From: Streptomyces sp. SUK 48
GTDB taxonomy: Bacteria; Actinomycetota; Actinomycetes; Streptomycetales; Streptomycetaceae
Assembly: GCF_009650765.1 (NCBI RefSeq)
Contig: NZ_CP045740.1
Span: 3,038,001-3,102,000 of the forward strand
Direction of reading: 5' to 3'
DNA: 64,000 nucleotides
Shown here in pieces: positions 31,540 to 40,490 of the stretch (position 1 is the first letter of the stretch; every line of letters starts with the position of its first letter). The notes under the pieces were generated by a model. It had not been told where the DNA came from. It saw only the letters and a program-made list of their open reading frames with translations, and ran no database searches. A program made the position numbers and the translations under genes.

Positions 31540-32055
31540 ATGACTGGCGAGCTGCTCGAGAGGGCTCTCATCGAGGAGGCCGCGAAGAAGTCCGGCCTGC
31601 TGTGGGTGCGGGGCGCGGACGCGTCCGCCGCGCATGCCGTGTGGCATGTGTGGCACGAGGGCGCGGTGTGCCTGGTCGGCGACGGGCCCGGGGAGCAGCC
31701 GCTGACGGGGCTGGCCGACGGGGGCGTCGCCGAGGTGACCGTGCGCAGCAAGGACAAGGGGGGCCGGCTGGTCTCCTTCACGGCCGCGGTGAGCGAGCCG
31801 GCGCCCGGTTCGCCCGGGTGGGAGGCGGCGGTCGCCGAGCTGAAGGGCAAGCGGCTGAACGCCCCCGACGCCGAGGTGATGACGGACCGCTGGGCGCGTG
31901 AGTGCCGGGTGCTGCGGCTGGTGCCGACGGGTGCGGTGGCCGCGCTGCCCGAGGGCGACCTGGCGCGGAGACCGGTGCCGACCCCGGCGACCACGCGCCG
32001 CCCGGTGCCGGCGGCGCTGCCGAAGCTGCTCGCCAAGCGCCGCAAGGGGCGGTAA
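31540..32055 (+). CDS. Conserved hypothetical protein (small-barrel type)
   Basis: A 171-residue protein. The first 115 residues alternate beta-strands and helices (SGLLWVRGADASAAHAVWHV, AEVTVRSKDKGGRLVSFTAAV, MTDRWARECRVLRLVPT) and recall a flavin-reductase/PNPOx-like split barrel, but no cofactor motif is clear. The C-terminal 40 residues are Pro/Arg-rich and end in KRRKGR. It begins 22 bases after corA and may be co-transcribed with it. Convergent with the lipoprotein gene; a GC palindrome near 32057-32072 separates them. Confidence 0.72.
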   Translation: MTGELLERALIEEAAKKSGLLWVRGADASAAHAVWHVWHEGAVCLVGDGPGEQPLTGLADGGVAEVTVRSKDKGGRLVSFTAAVSEPAPGSPGWEAAVAELKGKRLNAPDAEVMTDRWARECRVLRLVPTGAVAALPEGDLARRPVPTPATTRRPVPAALPKLLAKRRKGR

Positions 32056-32077
32056 GCCCCCCGGGGGGCCTCCTCCG

Positions 32078-32821
32078 CTACGACGCCGGCAGCTGCTGCC
32101 CGTAGTCCACCGTCTCCGAGTCCTTCGGCTCCGTGACGGTGAAGTCCGCGCCCCAGTCGGAGAAGCGGAGCGTGCCCGCGTTGCCCGCGCGGGTGAGGGC
32201 GAGGGGGTAGGGGGTGCCCTTGAGGGAGACGTCGAGGGTGCCGCCCGAGCCGTGGTCGCCCGCGATGCGGATGGTCGGGGTACTCGCCTCGGTGTGCCGC
32301 CCGTCGGTCGCCAGCGAGCCGTGCAGTGTCAGCAGACCCGAGAGGAGGACGTCCTTGTCCGTGAAGCCGATGAACTTCTTGTACGCGGGGTCCCCCTGCG
32401 GCACCTTCACGTACTTCCCGTCGAGCTTGGCCGCCGCCCCGCTCCCGTCGCCGCCCTTGGCGTCCGGCTGTGCCCAGAAGGCCGCGTCGGCCTTCAGATA
32501 CAGCTGGGTGCCGACCCGCAGCAGCTTGAACGTGTCGGCGCCCGAGGTCACCGAGCCGGTCCCGCCGTCGTCCTTGAGCCGCATGTCGAGCCGGTACGTA
32601 CGGCCGCTGGTCACCACGGTCCCGGACAGCCGGACCGCCGAGGCGCCCCGCGCGGCCGATCGCGTGCGCGCCTGGATCGTTCCGGCGGACAGCTTGCCGA
32701 CCCCGTTCGTGCCCGCGTCCGGATCGCCGCCGCCGCATCCGGTCAGCACCGCCGCGCCCGTCACGGCCAGCGCGCACAGCGCGGTCACCGGGAGGGTACG
32801 GCCGAGGGGAATCGCAGTCAC
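32078..32821 (-). CDS. Lipoprotein of the LppX/LprG-like family
   Basis: A 247-residue exported lipoprotein. The signal peptide ends at a clear lipobox (AAVLTGCGGG, Cys near residue 25). The mature domain has long amphipathic strands (SGTVVTSGRTYRLDMRL, TFKLLRVGTQLYLKADAAFW, KYVKVPQGDP) in the LppX_LprAFG/LolA-like pattern, a half-barrel that binds lipids in mycobacteria. GTG at 32821 starts the signal peptide; the longer frame to 32917 would put 32 uncharacteristic residues before it. Its role here, perhaps in envelope lipid or glycolipid handling, is inferred. Confidence 0.85.
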   Translation of the reverse strand: MTAIPLGRTLPVTALCALAVTGAAVLTGCGGGDPDAGTNGVGKLSAGTIQARTRSAARGASAVRLSGTVVTSGRTYRLDMRLKDDGGTGSVTSGADTFKLLRVGTQLYLKADAAFWAQPDAKGGDGSGAAAKLDGKYVKVPQGDPAYKKFIGFTDKDVLLSGLLTLHGSLATDGRHTEASTPTIRIAGDHGSGGTLDVSLKGTPYPLALTRAGNAGTLRFSDWGADFTVTEPKDSETVDYGQQLPAS

Positions 32822-33071
32822 AGGTGAGGTCGCCTTTCCGACGGTTCCTTCAGCGGCGTACCGCAGCGTACCGGTGCTCCGGGCGCCCGGCGGAGCCAGT
32901 CCGTCCGGACCCCCCACCAGGGCGTATCCGAGCGGTACGGGCTAGCCTGAAGCGCAACCGTGCGGGCAAATCCGAGCAATTCACCGACAAAAGCAATCCT
33001 GGTCGCAAACCACTTCGCGCAGACCCCGATGTAAACCTCGTACGCACGTTCCCTGACAAGGAAGCAGAACC

Positions 33072-34370
33072 ATGGCAGCCGGCGCCCCCCGGATCTTCGT
33101 CTCGCACCTCGCCGGGGTCCCCGTCTTCGATCCGAACGGCGACCAGGTGGGGCGCGTACGCGACCTTGTCGTGATGCTGCGCGTGGGCAAGAGACCCCCG
33201 CGCGTGCTCGGCCTCGTCGTCGAACTGTCCACCCGGCGCCGCATCTTCCTGCCCATGACCCGGATCAGCGGCATCGAGTCCGGCCAGGTCATCAGCACCG
33301 GGGTGATGAACGTGCGCCGCTTCGAGCAGCGGCCCACCGAGCGGCTGGTCTTCGGCGAGCTGCTGGACCGGCGGGTCACCCTGGTGGAGACCGGCGAGGA
33401 GGCCACCGTCCTCGACATGTCCGTGCAGCAGCTGCCCGCGCGCCGGGACTGGGAGATCGACCGCGTCTTCGTCCGCAAGGGCCGCAAGGGCGGCGCGTTC
33501 CGCCGGGTCAAGGGCGAGACGCTGACCGTGGACTGGTCCGGCGTCTCCGGGTTCTCGCTGGAGGAGCACGGGCAGGGCGCCGAGAACCTGCTCGCCACCT
33601 TCGAGCAGCTGCGCCCCGCCGACCTCGCCAATGTGCTGCACCACCTCTCCCCCAAGCGGCGCGCCGAGGTCGCCGCCGCGCTGGACGACGACCGGCTCGC
33701 CGACGTCCTGGAGGAGCTGCCGGAGGACGACCAGATCGAGATCCTCGGCAAGCTCCAGGAGGAGCGCGCGGCCGACGTCCTGGAGGCCATGGACCCGGAC
33801 GACGCGGCCGACCTGCTCTCCGAGCTGCCGGAGGAGGACAAGGAGCGGCTGCTGAGCCTGATGCAGCCCGGCGACGCGGCCGACATGCGGCGCCTGATGT
33901 CGTACGAGGAGCACACGGCCGGCGGTCTGATGACCACCGAGCCGATCGTGCTGCGCCCGGACGCCACCGTCGCCGACGCGCTCGCCCGCGTCCGCAACCC
34001 CGACCTCTCCCCCGCGCTCGCCGCCCAGGTCTACGTCTGCCGGCCGCCGGACGAGACCCCGACCGGCAAGTACCTGGGCACCGCCCACTTCCAGCGGCTG
34101 CTGCGCGACCCCCCGTACACCCTGGTCAGCTCGCTCCTGGACGACGATCTCCAGCCACTGTCCCCGGACGCCTCGCTGCCGGTGATCGCCGGGTTCTTCG
34201 CCACCTACGACATGGTGGCCGCGCCCGTGGTGGACGAGGCCGGGTCGCTGCTGGGCGCCGTGACCGTCGACGACGTACTGGACCACATGCTGCCCGACGA
34301 CTGGCGTGAGACCGAGTTCCATCTGGAGGAGAGCCCCGAGGGCGACAAGGGGGCCGGCCATGGTTTCTGA
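33072..34370 (+). CDS. PRC-barrel/MgtE-N/CBS-domain protein
   Basis: A 432-residue cytosolic protein with three modules. Residues 1 to about 90 are PRC-barrel-like (VPVFDPNGDQVGRVRDLVV...). Residues about 170-280 hold the MgtE N-terminal superhelix, with repeats such as LADVLEELPEDDQIEIL and AADLLSELPEEDKERLL. Residues about 280-410 hold a CBS pair (MTTEPIVLRPDATVADALARV; VIAGFFATYDMVAAPVVDEAGSLLGAVTVDDVLDHM). The MgtE membrane channel is missing, so it is a soluble Mg2+- or nucleotide-sensing regulator rather than a transporter; the homologue in mycobacteria has the same layout. It overlaps the DUF1003 gene by 11 bases. Confidence 0.9.
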   Translation: MAAGAPRIFVSHLAGVPVFDPNGDQVGRVRDLVVMLRVGKRPPRVLGLVVELSTRRRIFLPMTRISGIESGQVISTGVMNVRRFEQRPTERLVFGELLDRRVTLVETGEEATVLDMSVQQLPARRDWEIDRVFVRKGRKGGAFRRVKGETLTVDWSGVSGFSLEEHGQGAENLLATFEQLRPADLANVLHHLSPKRRAEVAAALDDDRLADVLEELPEDDQIEILGKLQEERAADVLEAMDPDDAADLLSELPEEDKERLLSLMQPGDAADMRRLMSYEEHTAGGLMTTEPIVLRPDATVADALARVRNPDLSPALAAQVYVCRPPDETPTGKYLGTAHFQRLLRDPPYTLVSSLLDDDLQPLSPDASLPVIAGFFATYDMVAAPVVDEAGSLLGAVTVDDVLDHMLPDDWRETEFHLEESPEGDKGAGHGF

Positions 34371-34962
34371 GCGCGACCGCGAGCGTGACCGCACGCCCGC
34401 CGGTGCCACGGCCGCCGGCCGCCCGCGCGCGCCCCGGCTCGACCAGCCGCGCCCGCCCCGGCGCCGGTTCCTGCCCGAGTGGGACCCGGAGGCGTTCGGC
34501 CGGCTGTCGGAACGGATCGCCCGGTTCCTCGGCACCGGACGCTTCATCGTCTGGATGACGATCGTCATCATCCTCTGGGTGCTGTGGAACGTGGTGGTGC
34601 CCCGGCATCTGCGGTTCGACGAGTACCCGTTCATCTTCCTGACCCTGGCCCTGTCGCTCCAGGCGTCCTACGCCGCCCCGCTGATCCTGCTCGCGCAGAA
34701 CCGGCAGGACGACCGCGACCGGGTCAACCTGGAGCAGGACCGCAAACAGAACGAGCGGTCCATCGCCGACACCGAGTATCTGACCCGGGAGATCGCGGCG
34801 CTGCGCATGGGTCTCGGCGAGGTCGCCACCCGCGACTGGATCCGGGCCGAGCTCCAGGACATGCTCAAGGAGATGGAGGAGCGGCGCGGTCACGGCGGCC
34901 CGGTCGTATTCCCGGCGGAACGGACGGAACGCCCGCCGGGACGTGACGCAGACGACCGCTGA
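34360..34962 (+). CDS. DUF1003 family membrane protein
   Basis: A 200-residue protein with a Pro/Arg-rich cytosolic N-terminus, two membrane helices (FIVWMTIVIILWVLWNVVV and FIFLTLALSLQASYAAPLIL) and a charged coiled-coil tail (QNRQDDRDRVNLEQDRKQNERS...). This is the DUF1003 layout, with the conserved FDEYPFIFLTLALSLQASYAAPLILLAQNRQ core in two parts. The family is sometimes called cyclic nucleotide-binding-like, but its function is unknown. Its ATG (34360) lies within the end of the MgtE-N/CBS gene, which indicates coupled translation and a shared, probably Mg2+-related function. Confidence 0.9.
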   Translation: MVSERDRERDRTPAGATAAGRPRAPRLDQPRPPRRRFLPEWDPEAFGRLSERIARFLGTGRFIVWMTIVIILWVLWNVVVPRHLRFDEYPFIFLTLALSLQASYAAPLILLAQNRQDDRDRVNLEQDRKQNERSIADTEYLTREIAALRMGLGEVATRDWIRAELQDMLKEMEERRGHGGPVVFPAERTERPPGRDADDR

Positions 34963-35005
34963 GGAGCTACCCGGAGGGCCCTCGGCGCGCCGTACCATCG
35001 TCCTT

Positions 35006-36139
35006 ATGGCTACGGAAGACGCGGTGCGCGAGGCACTGGCGACGGTGAACGACCCCGAGATCAACCGCCCCATCACCGAACTGGGGATGGTCAAATCGGT
35101 GGAGATCGGGGAGGACGGCGCGGTCGCGGTCACCGTGTACCTGACGGTCTCCGGCTGCCCCATGCGCGACACCATCACCCAGCGGGTCACCGAGGCGGTC
35201 TCCCGCGTCGAGGGCGTCACCGGGGTGGACGTCACGCTCGACGTGATGAGTGACGAGCAGCGCAAGGAACTGGCGGCGGCCCTGCGCGGCGGCCAGGCCG
35301 AGCGCGAGGTCCCGTTCGCCAAGCCGGGCAACCTCACCCGGGTCTACGCGGTCGCCTCCGGCAAGGGCGGCGTCGGCAAGTCCTCGGTCACGGTGAACCT
35401 CGCGGCGGCGATGGCGGCCGACGGCCTCAAGGTGGGCGTCGTGGACGCCGACATCTACGGCCACTCGGTGCCCCGCATGCTGGGCGCGGAGGGGCGTCCC
35501 ACCCAGGTCGAGAACATGATCATGCCGCCGTCGGCGAACGGCGTGAAGGTCATCTCGATCGGCATGTTCACCCCGGGCAACGCACCGGTGGTCTGGCGCG
35601 GCCCGATGCTGCACCGCGCCCTCCAGCAGTTCCTGGCCGATGTGTACTGGGGCGACCTGGACGTCCTGCTCCTGGACCTGCCGCCGGGCACCGGCGACAT
35701 CGCGATCTCCGTGGCCCAGCTGGTCCCGAACGCCGAGATCCTGGTCGTCACCACCCCGCAGCAGGCGGCCGCCGAGGTGGCCGAGCGCGCGGGCTCCATC
35801 GCGGTGCAGACCCATCAGAAGATCGTCGGCGTGGTCGAGAACATGTCCGGGCTGCCCTGCCCGCACTGCGGCGAGATGGTCGACGTCTTCGGCACCGGCG
35901 GCGGCCAGCTGGTCGCGGACGGCCTCACCCGTACGACGGGTGCGAACGTGCCGGTCCTCGGCTCCATCCCCATCGACGTCCGGCTGCGCGAGGGCGGCGA
36001 CGAGGGCAGGCCGGTCGTCCTGACCGACCCCGACTCCCCGGCCGGCAACGCCCTGCGCTCCATCGCGGGCAAGCTGGGCGGCCGCCAGCGCGGCCTGTCG
36101 GGCATGTCGCTGGGTCTGACCCCGAGGAACAAGTTCTGA
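35006..36139 (+). CDS. mrp: Iron-sulfur cluster carrier protein Mrp/ApbC (NBP35 family P-loop ATPase)
   Basis: A 377-residue protein. An N-terminal MIP18/PaaD-like domain (VNDPEINRPITELGMVKSV, with VSGCPMRDTI) is fused to the P-loop ATPase, whose loop GKGGVGKSS lies at 119-127. The Cys pair C285/C288 (LPCPHCGE) binds the transferable Fe-S cluster at the dimer interface. It delivers [4Fe-4S] clusters to apo-enzymes in the cytoplasm. ATG at 35006 lacks a ribosome-binding site and lies 7 bases after TACCAT, so it is probably leaderless despite the close upstream gene. A strong terminator follows. Confidence 0.95.
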   Translation: MATEDAVREALATVNDPEINRPITELGMVKSVEIGEDGAVAVTVYLTVSGCPMRDTITQRVTEAVSRVEGVTGVDVTLDVMSDEQRKELAAALRGGQAEREVPFAKPGNLTRVYAVASGKGGVGKSSVTVNLAAAMAADGLKVGVVDADIYGHSVPRMLGAEGRPTQVENMIMPPSANGVKVISIGMFTPGNAPVVWRGPMLHRALQQFLADVYWGDLDVLLLDLPPGTGDIAISVAQLVPNAEILVVTTPQQAAAEVAERAGSIAVQTHQKIVGVVENMSGLPCPHCGEMVDVFGTGGGQLVADGLTRTTGANVPVLGSIPIDVRLREGGDEGRPVVLTDPDSPAGNALRSIAGKLGGRQRGLSGMSLGLTPRNKF

Positions 36140-36182
36140 GCCGTACGGCACGGGACGAGCCCTGAGCCGCACGGCACGGGAA

Positions 36183-36210
36183 AGGGGCGCCGGCATCACC
36201 CGGCGCCCCT
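36183..36210. terminator. Hairpin terminator between mrp and a convergent gene
   Basis: Arms AGGGGCGCCGG (36183-36193) and CCGGCGCCCCT (36200-36210) pair perfectly. Just before it an 18-base segment is directly repeated with one change (36138-36155 and 36164-36181), spaced 26 bases. Confidence 0.85.
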
Positions 36211-36226
36211 GAGGTTCCCGCTGGCG

Positions 36227-36889
36227 TCACACGTACGCGGAGACGTCCTGCACCACGGCGAACCCGAGCCCGTACGCGCTCATCCCCCGCCCGTACGCGC
36301 CGAGATGCACCCCCGCGTCCGTGGACCCGGCCAGCACCCAGCCGAACTCCGACTCCCGGTAACGGAAGGACGCGGCCACCCCGTCCACCGGGAGCGAGAG
36401 CTTGGACCACTCCGGCCCGTCGAGGTCGTCGGCCAGCTCCCAGGCCGCCTCGGTCTGCTGGGCCAGCCAGTCGTCGCGCAGCGCGTGGTCCATCTGCCCG
36501 GGCCAGGTGAAGGACAGCAGCCCCACGCCCGCCAGCCAGGCCGCCGACGACACGGACGTCGCCTCCAGCATCCCCGAGCCGTCGGCCACTTGCCGGGACG
36601 GATGCGCCGCGACGGTCACCACGGCCGCGAACTTCTCCCTGGGCTCGGCCAAGGCACTGTCGTGCAGCACGGACGGTGTGTCACCGTGCCCGATCGAACC
36701 GTGCTCCACGGCCCCGTCGGCCGCCATGCCGACCTGCATCAGCCAACGCGGCCCCGTGAACGCCTCGTCGAGCCCGTACCAGGGGAAGGGCGCCCGCAGG
36801 TAACCGTCGACCGTACCGCGGTCGGCGGCGAGGCCCTGTCCGCCCTCCGTGGCCGGCGCCGTCGCGCCCACCCGACTCGTCGTCTCCAT
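36227..36889 (-). CDS. Conserved hypothetical protein
   Basis: A 220-residue soluble protein. Trp-rich segments (FPWYGLDEAF, PRWLMQVGM, SFTWPGQMDHAL, EWSKLSLPVDG) alternate with beta-strands, and the C-terminus GMSAYGLGFAVVQDVSAYV is hydrophobic but too broken for a membrane helix. There is no recognisable catalytic motif. I know no function for it. ATG at 36889 has GGAGG about 12 bases upstream. It is isolated between the mrp terminator and the tatB operon end, so context gives little help. Confidence 0.65.
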   Translation of the reverse strand: METTSRVGATAPATEGGQGLAADRGTVDGYLRAPFPWYGLDEAFTGPRWLMQVGMAADGAVEHGSIGHGDTPSVLHDSALAEPREKFAAVVTVAAHPSRQVADGSGMLEATSVSSAAWLAGVGLLSFTWPGQMDHALRDDWLAQQTEAAWELADDLDGPEWSKLSLPVDGVAASFRYRESEFGWVLAGSTDAGVHLGAYGRGMSAYGLGFAVVQDVSAYV

Positions 36890-37122
36890 CTGCCCGGACG
36901 CCTCCTCGCGCTCGTCGGACCGAAGCGGCGGCCCGCCCCCCTTCGGGCGTACTCGTCCGGTCCGCACAACAACTCGGCAGCATATCCACACCGCTGAGAG
37001 CCGCCGGGCAGGCGCCTGTCGCCGGGGTCCCCCGAACGACCTGTTCAGGCCGTTCGGGACGGGCGCGGGCTATGACGCGCGTCACGTGCGCGTGTCGGGA
37101 GGCCGGACGGGAGGGGTGGGGC

Positions 37123-37587
37123 TCAGGTGGCGTCGAAGTCGAACGGCGGCCGGTCGTCCTTCTCGGACTCCTCGGGCTTCTTCGTCATGTCGATCTTCCC
37201 GCCGGCGGACGGCGCGGCCGCGGCGGAGTCGGAGGACGACGAGGAGGACGAGGACGACCTGACGTCATGGCCGTTCACCGCGTCGGTGAGCTCGGCCATC
37301 TCCTTCTTCAGGTCGAAGCCGTTGCGGATCTCCTGGAGTCCCAGGTCGTCGTTGCCGAGCTGCTTGCGCAGGAACGCCTTGGGGTTGAGGTCCTCGAAGT
37401 CGAAGTCCTTGAACTCGGGCCCCAGCTCGCTGCGGATGTCCTGCTTCGCGCTCTCCGAGAACTCGCGGATCTTCCGGATCGTGCGGGTGACGTCCTGGAT
37501 GACCTTGGGGAGCTTGTCCGGACCGAACACGAGCACCGCGATGACGATGATCGTCAGTAGCTCCATTGGCCCTATGTCATTGAACAC
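37123..37587 (-). CDS. tatB: Sec-independent protein translocase subunit TatB
   Basis: A 154-residue protein. The N-terminal membrane helix (GPMELLTIIVIAVLVFGPDKLPKV) ends in the FGP-x-x-L-P motif of TatA/B proteins, and an amphipathic helix (IQDVTRTIRKIREFSESAKQ) and charged cytosolic tail follow. The tail contains a run of nine Ser residues and an Asp-rich C-terminus. TatB receives twin-arginine signal peptides together with TatC. It is the last gene of the sigma/anti-sigma/htrA/tatB block, the same order as sigE-rseA-htrA-tatB in mycobacteria. Confidence 0.93.
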   Translation of the reverse strand: MFNDIGPMELLTIIVIAVLVFGPDKLPKVIQDVTRTIRKIREFSESAKQDIRSELGPEFKDFDFEDLNPKAFLRKQLGNDDLGLQEIRNGFDLKKEMAELTDAVNGHDVRSSSSSSSSSDSAAAAPSAGGKIDMTKKPEESEKDDRPPFDFDAT

Positions 37588-37671
37588 CTGACGCTCCTTG
37601 CGATGTCCTCGGTCGGTCCACGGTACCCGGCGTACTGGTCCGACCGGTACCGTCCCGAGGTGAGACTTCTG

Positions 37672-39291
37672 TCAGTTCTGCTCCGCGGTGCCCAGGACGA
37701 GTGAGACGTCCCGCTCGGTCCCGCCGCGTTCGACCGTCAGCCGCAGCCGGTCGCCGGGTTTGCGGGCGCGGATTCCGGCGATCAGTTCCGATCCGGTGTG
37801 CACCGGGGTGCCGTCCACCCCGGTGATCAGGTCACCCGCCTTGAGCCCGGCCCGCTCGCCCGGACCGTCCTTGAGGACGGCGGGGCCGCCGTCCGGGGCG
37901 CGGCTGCCGACGCGGGCGCCGTCGCCGGTGTAGCCCATGTCGAGGTTGACGCCGATGACCGGGTGGGTGGCGCGGCCGTCGTCGATCAGTTCCCCGGCGA
38001 CGCGCTTGGCCTGGTTGACCGGTATGGCGAAGCCCAGGCCGATGGAGCCGGCCTGGCCGCTCCCGGTCGCCGAGCCGCTGTCGGCGGAGCGGATGGCCGA
38101 GTTGACGCCGATGACCCGGGCCCGGGAGTCGAGCAGCGGCCCGCCGGAGTTGCCCGGGTTGATCGGCGCGTCGGTCTGGAGGGCGTCCACGTACGACACA
38201 TCGCTGCCGTCGCTCTTCTCGCCGCCCGCGGTGATGGGCCGTTCCTTGGCGCTGATGATGCCGGAGGTGACGGTGTTGGCCAGGTCGAAGGGGGCGCCGA
38301 TGGCGACGACGGGATCGCCCACCCGGACGTCGTCGGAGTCGCCGAGGGCCAGCGGGGCGAGTCCGTGCACGCCGCTCACCCGGACCACGGCGAGGTCGTA
38401 GCCGCTGTCCCGGCCGACGACGGTGGCCTTGGCGGAGGTTCCGTCGCTGAACGTCGCCGATATCGTGCCGCCGGACGCGGCGGGCGCGACGACATGGTTG
38501 TTGGTGAGGATGTGGCCGCGGTCGTCCAGCACGAAGCCGGTGCCGGTGCCGTCCTCGTCGGAGCCGGAGACATGCAGGGTGACGACGCTGGGCAGGGCGC
38601 GGGCGGCGATCCCGGCCACGCTGTCCGGCGCGCGCCCGGCGGGCACGCTCCCGGCCCGCGTCGGTCGCGTATCGCCGCCGGTCCCCGCGCGCTCGGCATA
38701 GCCGCCGACGAGCCCGCCGAGCGCGGCCGCGACCACGACGAGGGCGAGCGTCCGGCCGAGCGCGGCGCGCCGCCGCCGGGGCCGTCCGCCGTGCACCGGC
38801 ACGGTCCCGGGCTGCCGGAGCGGCCCCGCTTCCCAGGCGCCGTAGCGCGCCCAGGGGTCGGCCGGGGGCCGCGGGGCGGAAAGGGGCGGGGAGGCGGGCG
38901 CCGGGGGGACGGCGGGCACGGCTGCCGGGGGTGCGGCAGGCGCGGTGGCCAGGGGTACGGCGGGCGCGGGCGCGGAGGCCGGGGCCGGGGGTACGGCAGG
39001 CACGGGTGCCGGGGGTGCCGTGGGTGCCGGTGCGGGGTCCGGGGGGACGGCGCCCGCCGCCTGCGGTGCCATGGCCGTGCCGCGCGCCGGTGGTGCCGCC
39101 GGGTGCTGGACCGGTGGGGCGGGGGCCCAGGGGCCCGGTTCGCCGTAGGGCGGGGTGCTGTAGGGATCCGGTTCGTGCAACGGGCTGGGGCGCGCCGGCC
39201 TGGCCAGTTCGAAGTCACCGTCCGGCATCGGGCCGGCCCCCGCCGCTCCGGCCGGCTCCGCCCCCGGCGCCACGCCGTTCCCCTCGTCCAT
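37672..39291 (-). CDS. htrA: HtrA/DegP-type serine protease with PDZ domain, membrane-anchored
   Basis: A 539-residue S1C protease. The cytosolic N-terminal 175 residues are Pro/Ala-rich and unstructured, one membrane helix follows (ALVVVAAALGGLVGG, near 180-203), and the trypsin-like domain outside has His266, Asp299 and Ser382 (GNSGGP). A C-terminal PDZ domain (AGLKAGDLITGVDGTPVHTG) recognises exposed C-termini. It degrades or refolds damaged envelope proteins. ATG at 39291 has GGGGAG upstream. Its place between the anti-sigma gene and tatB suggests a role in the envelope-stress circuit. Confidence 0.94.
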   Translation of the reverse strand: MDEGNGVAPGAEPAGAAGAGPMPDGDFELARPARPSPLHEPDPYSTPPYGEPGPWAPAPPVQHPAAPPARGTAMAPQAAGAVPPDPAPAPTAPPAPVPAVPPAPASAPAPAVPLATAPAAPPAAVPAVPPAPASPPLSAPRPPADPWARYGAWEAGPLRQPGTVPVHGGRPRRRRAALGRTLALVVVAAALGGLVGGYAERAGTGGDTRPTRAGSVPAGRAPDSVAGIAARALPSVVTLHVSGSDEDGTGTGFVLDDRGHILTNNHVVAPAASGGTISATFSDGTSAKATVVGRDSGYDLAVVRVSGVHGLAPLALGDSDDVRVGDPVVAIGAPFDLANTVTSGIISAKERPITAGGEKSDGSDVSYVDALQTDAPINPGNSGGPLLDSRARVIGVNSAIRSADSGSATGSGQAGSIGLGFAIPVNQAKRVAGELIDDGRATHPVIGVNLDMGYTGDGARVGSRAPDGGPAVLKDGPGERAGLKAGDLITGVDGTPVHTGSELIAGIRARKPGDRLRLTVERGGTERDVSLVLGTAEQN

Positions 39292-39404
39292 GCTCTCCCC
39301 AAGCTGACCGGGGCCCCGCACCGCGGCGGCCCCGGAACATCGACTGCATGCCCGGATTCAACCAGGTCACGGGCCCCGGCGCAGGGCCCGTCGCGGTGCC
39401 CGGG

Positions 39405-40490
39405 TCAGGGCGTCCGAGGGGGTGTCGCCGGAGCCGCCAGGGGCGCCACCAGGGGGGTCGCGGACGCCGGAGGGCGCATGGGGTTGTGCGGGGCCGGTTC
39501 GGGGCCGGGGTCCGGGTCGGACAGCATGCCCGGGACCATGGGTGCCGTGGACCACTTGCCCAGCCGCAGGTCCAGGGCCTTGTCCAGCGGGCGTATCAGC
39601 GGCGTCACGGCGTTCACGCCCGCCCGCAGCGGTCCGGTGGTCCGGCCGCCGGTGTCCTCGGACGAGCCGGCCGCGATGTCCGACGCGCCCGGCACCAGGG
39701 GCGCGGTCACGGCGGCCGTCGGCGGTGCCGTGCGCCCGAGCGGTGCTCCGCCGCCCTGGGCCGTCAGCGGTCCCTGCCGGCGGCGCTGGGAGTCCGAGGA
39801 GGCCGTGGCGCCGGTGCCCCCGCCGGTGGTGCGGGCCGGGATCACATTGCTGCCGGAGCCCCGGGCGTCCGCGGCCGGGTAGCCGGGGATGGCGGTGGTC
39901 ACGCCGCCGAGGGCGACCGCGGCCAGCGACACCGCGCCGGCGGCGGCGAAGGCGAAGCGCAGCCCGCGGGAGGCGGAACGGCCGTCGTCCGGGCGGCCGA
40001 CCGGATGGATGCGGAAGCCGCCCTCGCCGAGCGGACCGCCGGGCCCGCCGAAGCCGGTCCCCTCGGCGAAACCGGTCCGCCCGGAGCCGGTGTCCTGCGG
40101 GCGCGCGGGGACATAGCCGAAGGAGAAGCCCCGGCGCATGCCGAAGGTGCCCGGGTCGCCCGGGGCCTGGTTCTCGCCGCCGGTACCGGCGCCGGGGCCG
40201 AACGGTCCGGCGGCCGGGGTGCCGGCGTCGCCGTCACCGCCCCCGGGAAGGCCCTGGAGGCGGGCCAGCAGGCTCGCGGAGGGCGGGGGCGGGGCCGCGG
40301 TCGCGAACTTGCTCTTCAGCGCGCGCTGGGCGTCCGCCTCCGCCTTGCAGCGGGCGCAGGTGGCCAGGTGCGCGAGGACGCGCTCGCGGGTGTCATGACC
40401 CAGCTCTCCGTCCACCAAGGCGGAGAGCCGGTCTCCCAGATGCTGCTCGGCGAGATGTGCCTCGACCGGTTTCTGTCGTGATCCGCTCAC
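39405..40490 (-). CDS. rseA: Zinc-finger anti-sigma factor (RseA-type) with membrane helix and Pro/Gly/Thr-rich tail
   Basis: A 361-residue anti-sigma factor. The N-terminal ZAS domain has the His-x3-Cys-x2-Cys motif at His41, Cys45 and Cys48 (HLATCARC), which binds the sigma factor and can sense oxidation. A Gly/Pro-rich linker leads to one hydrophobic helix near 177-199 and then a disordered Pro/Thr/Ala-rich extracytoplasmic tail of about 160 residues. The start GTG (40490) overlaps the sigma stop as GTGA, so the two are made in fixed ratio. The mycobacterial RseA is short and lacks the helix and tail, so regulated proteolysis from outside is possible here. Confidence 0.9.
   Translation of the reverse strand: MSGSRQKPVEAHLAEQHLGDRLSALVDGELGHDTRERVLAHLATCARCKAEADAQRALKSKFATAAPPPPSASLLARLQGLPGGGDGDAGTPAAGPFGPGAGTGGENQAPGDPGTFGMRRGFSFGYVPARPQDTGSGRTGFAEGTGFGGPGGPLGEGGFRIHPVGRPDDGRSASRGLRFAFAAAGAVSLAAVALGGVTTAIPGYPAADARGSGSNVIPARTTGGGTGATASSDSQRRRQGPLTAQGGGAPLGRTAPPTAAVTAPLVPGASDIAAGSSEDTGGRTTGPLRAGVNAVTPLIRPLDKALDLRLGKWSTAPMVPGMLSDPDPGPEPAPHNPMRPPASATPLVAPLAAPATPPRTP

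Noticed and set aside
37798..39882. Long open frame opposite the htrA and anti-sigma genes.
   Set aside because: It is a high-GC shadow: composition is biased to Gly/Ala/Arg/Val without any domain, and the opposite strand encodes a complete HtrA triad.
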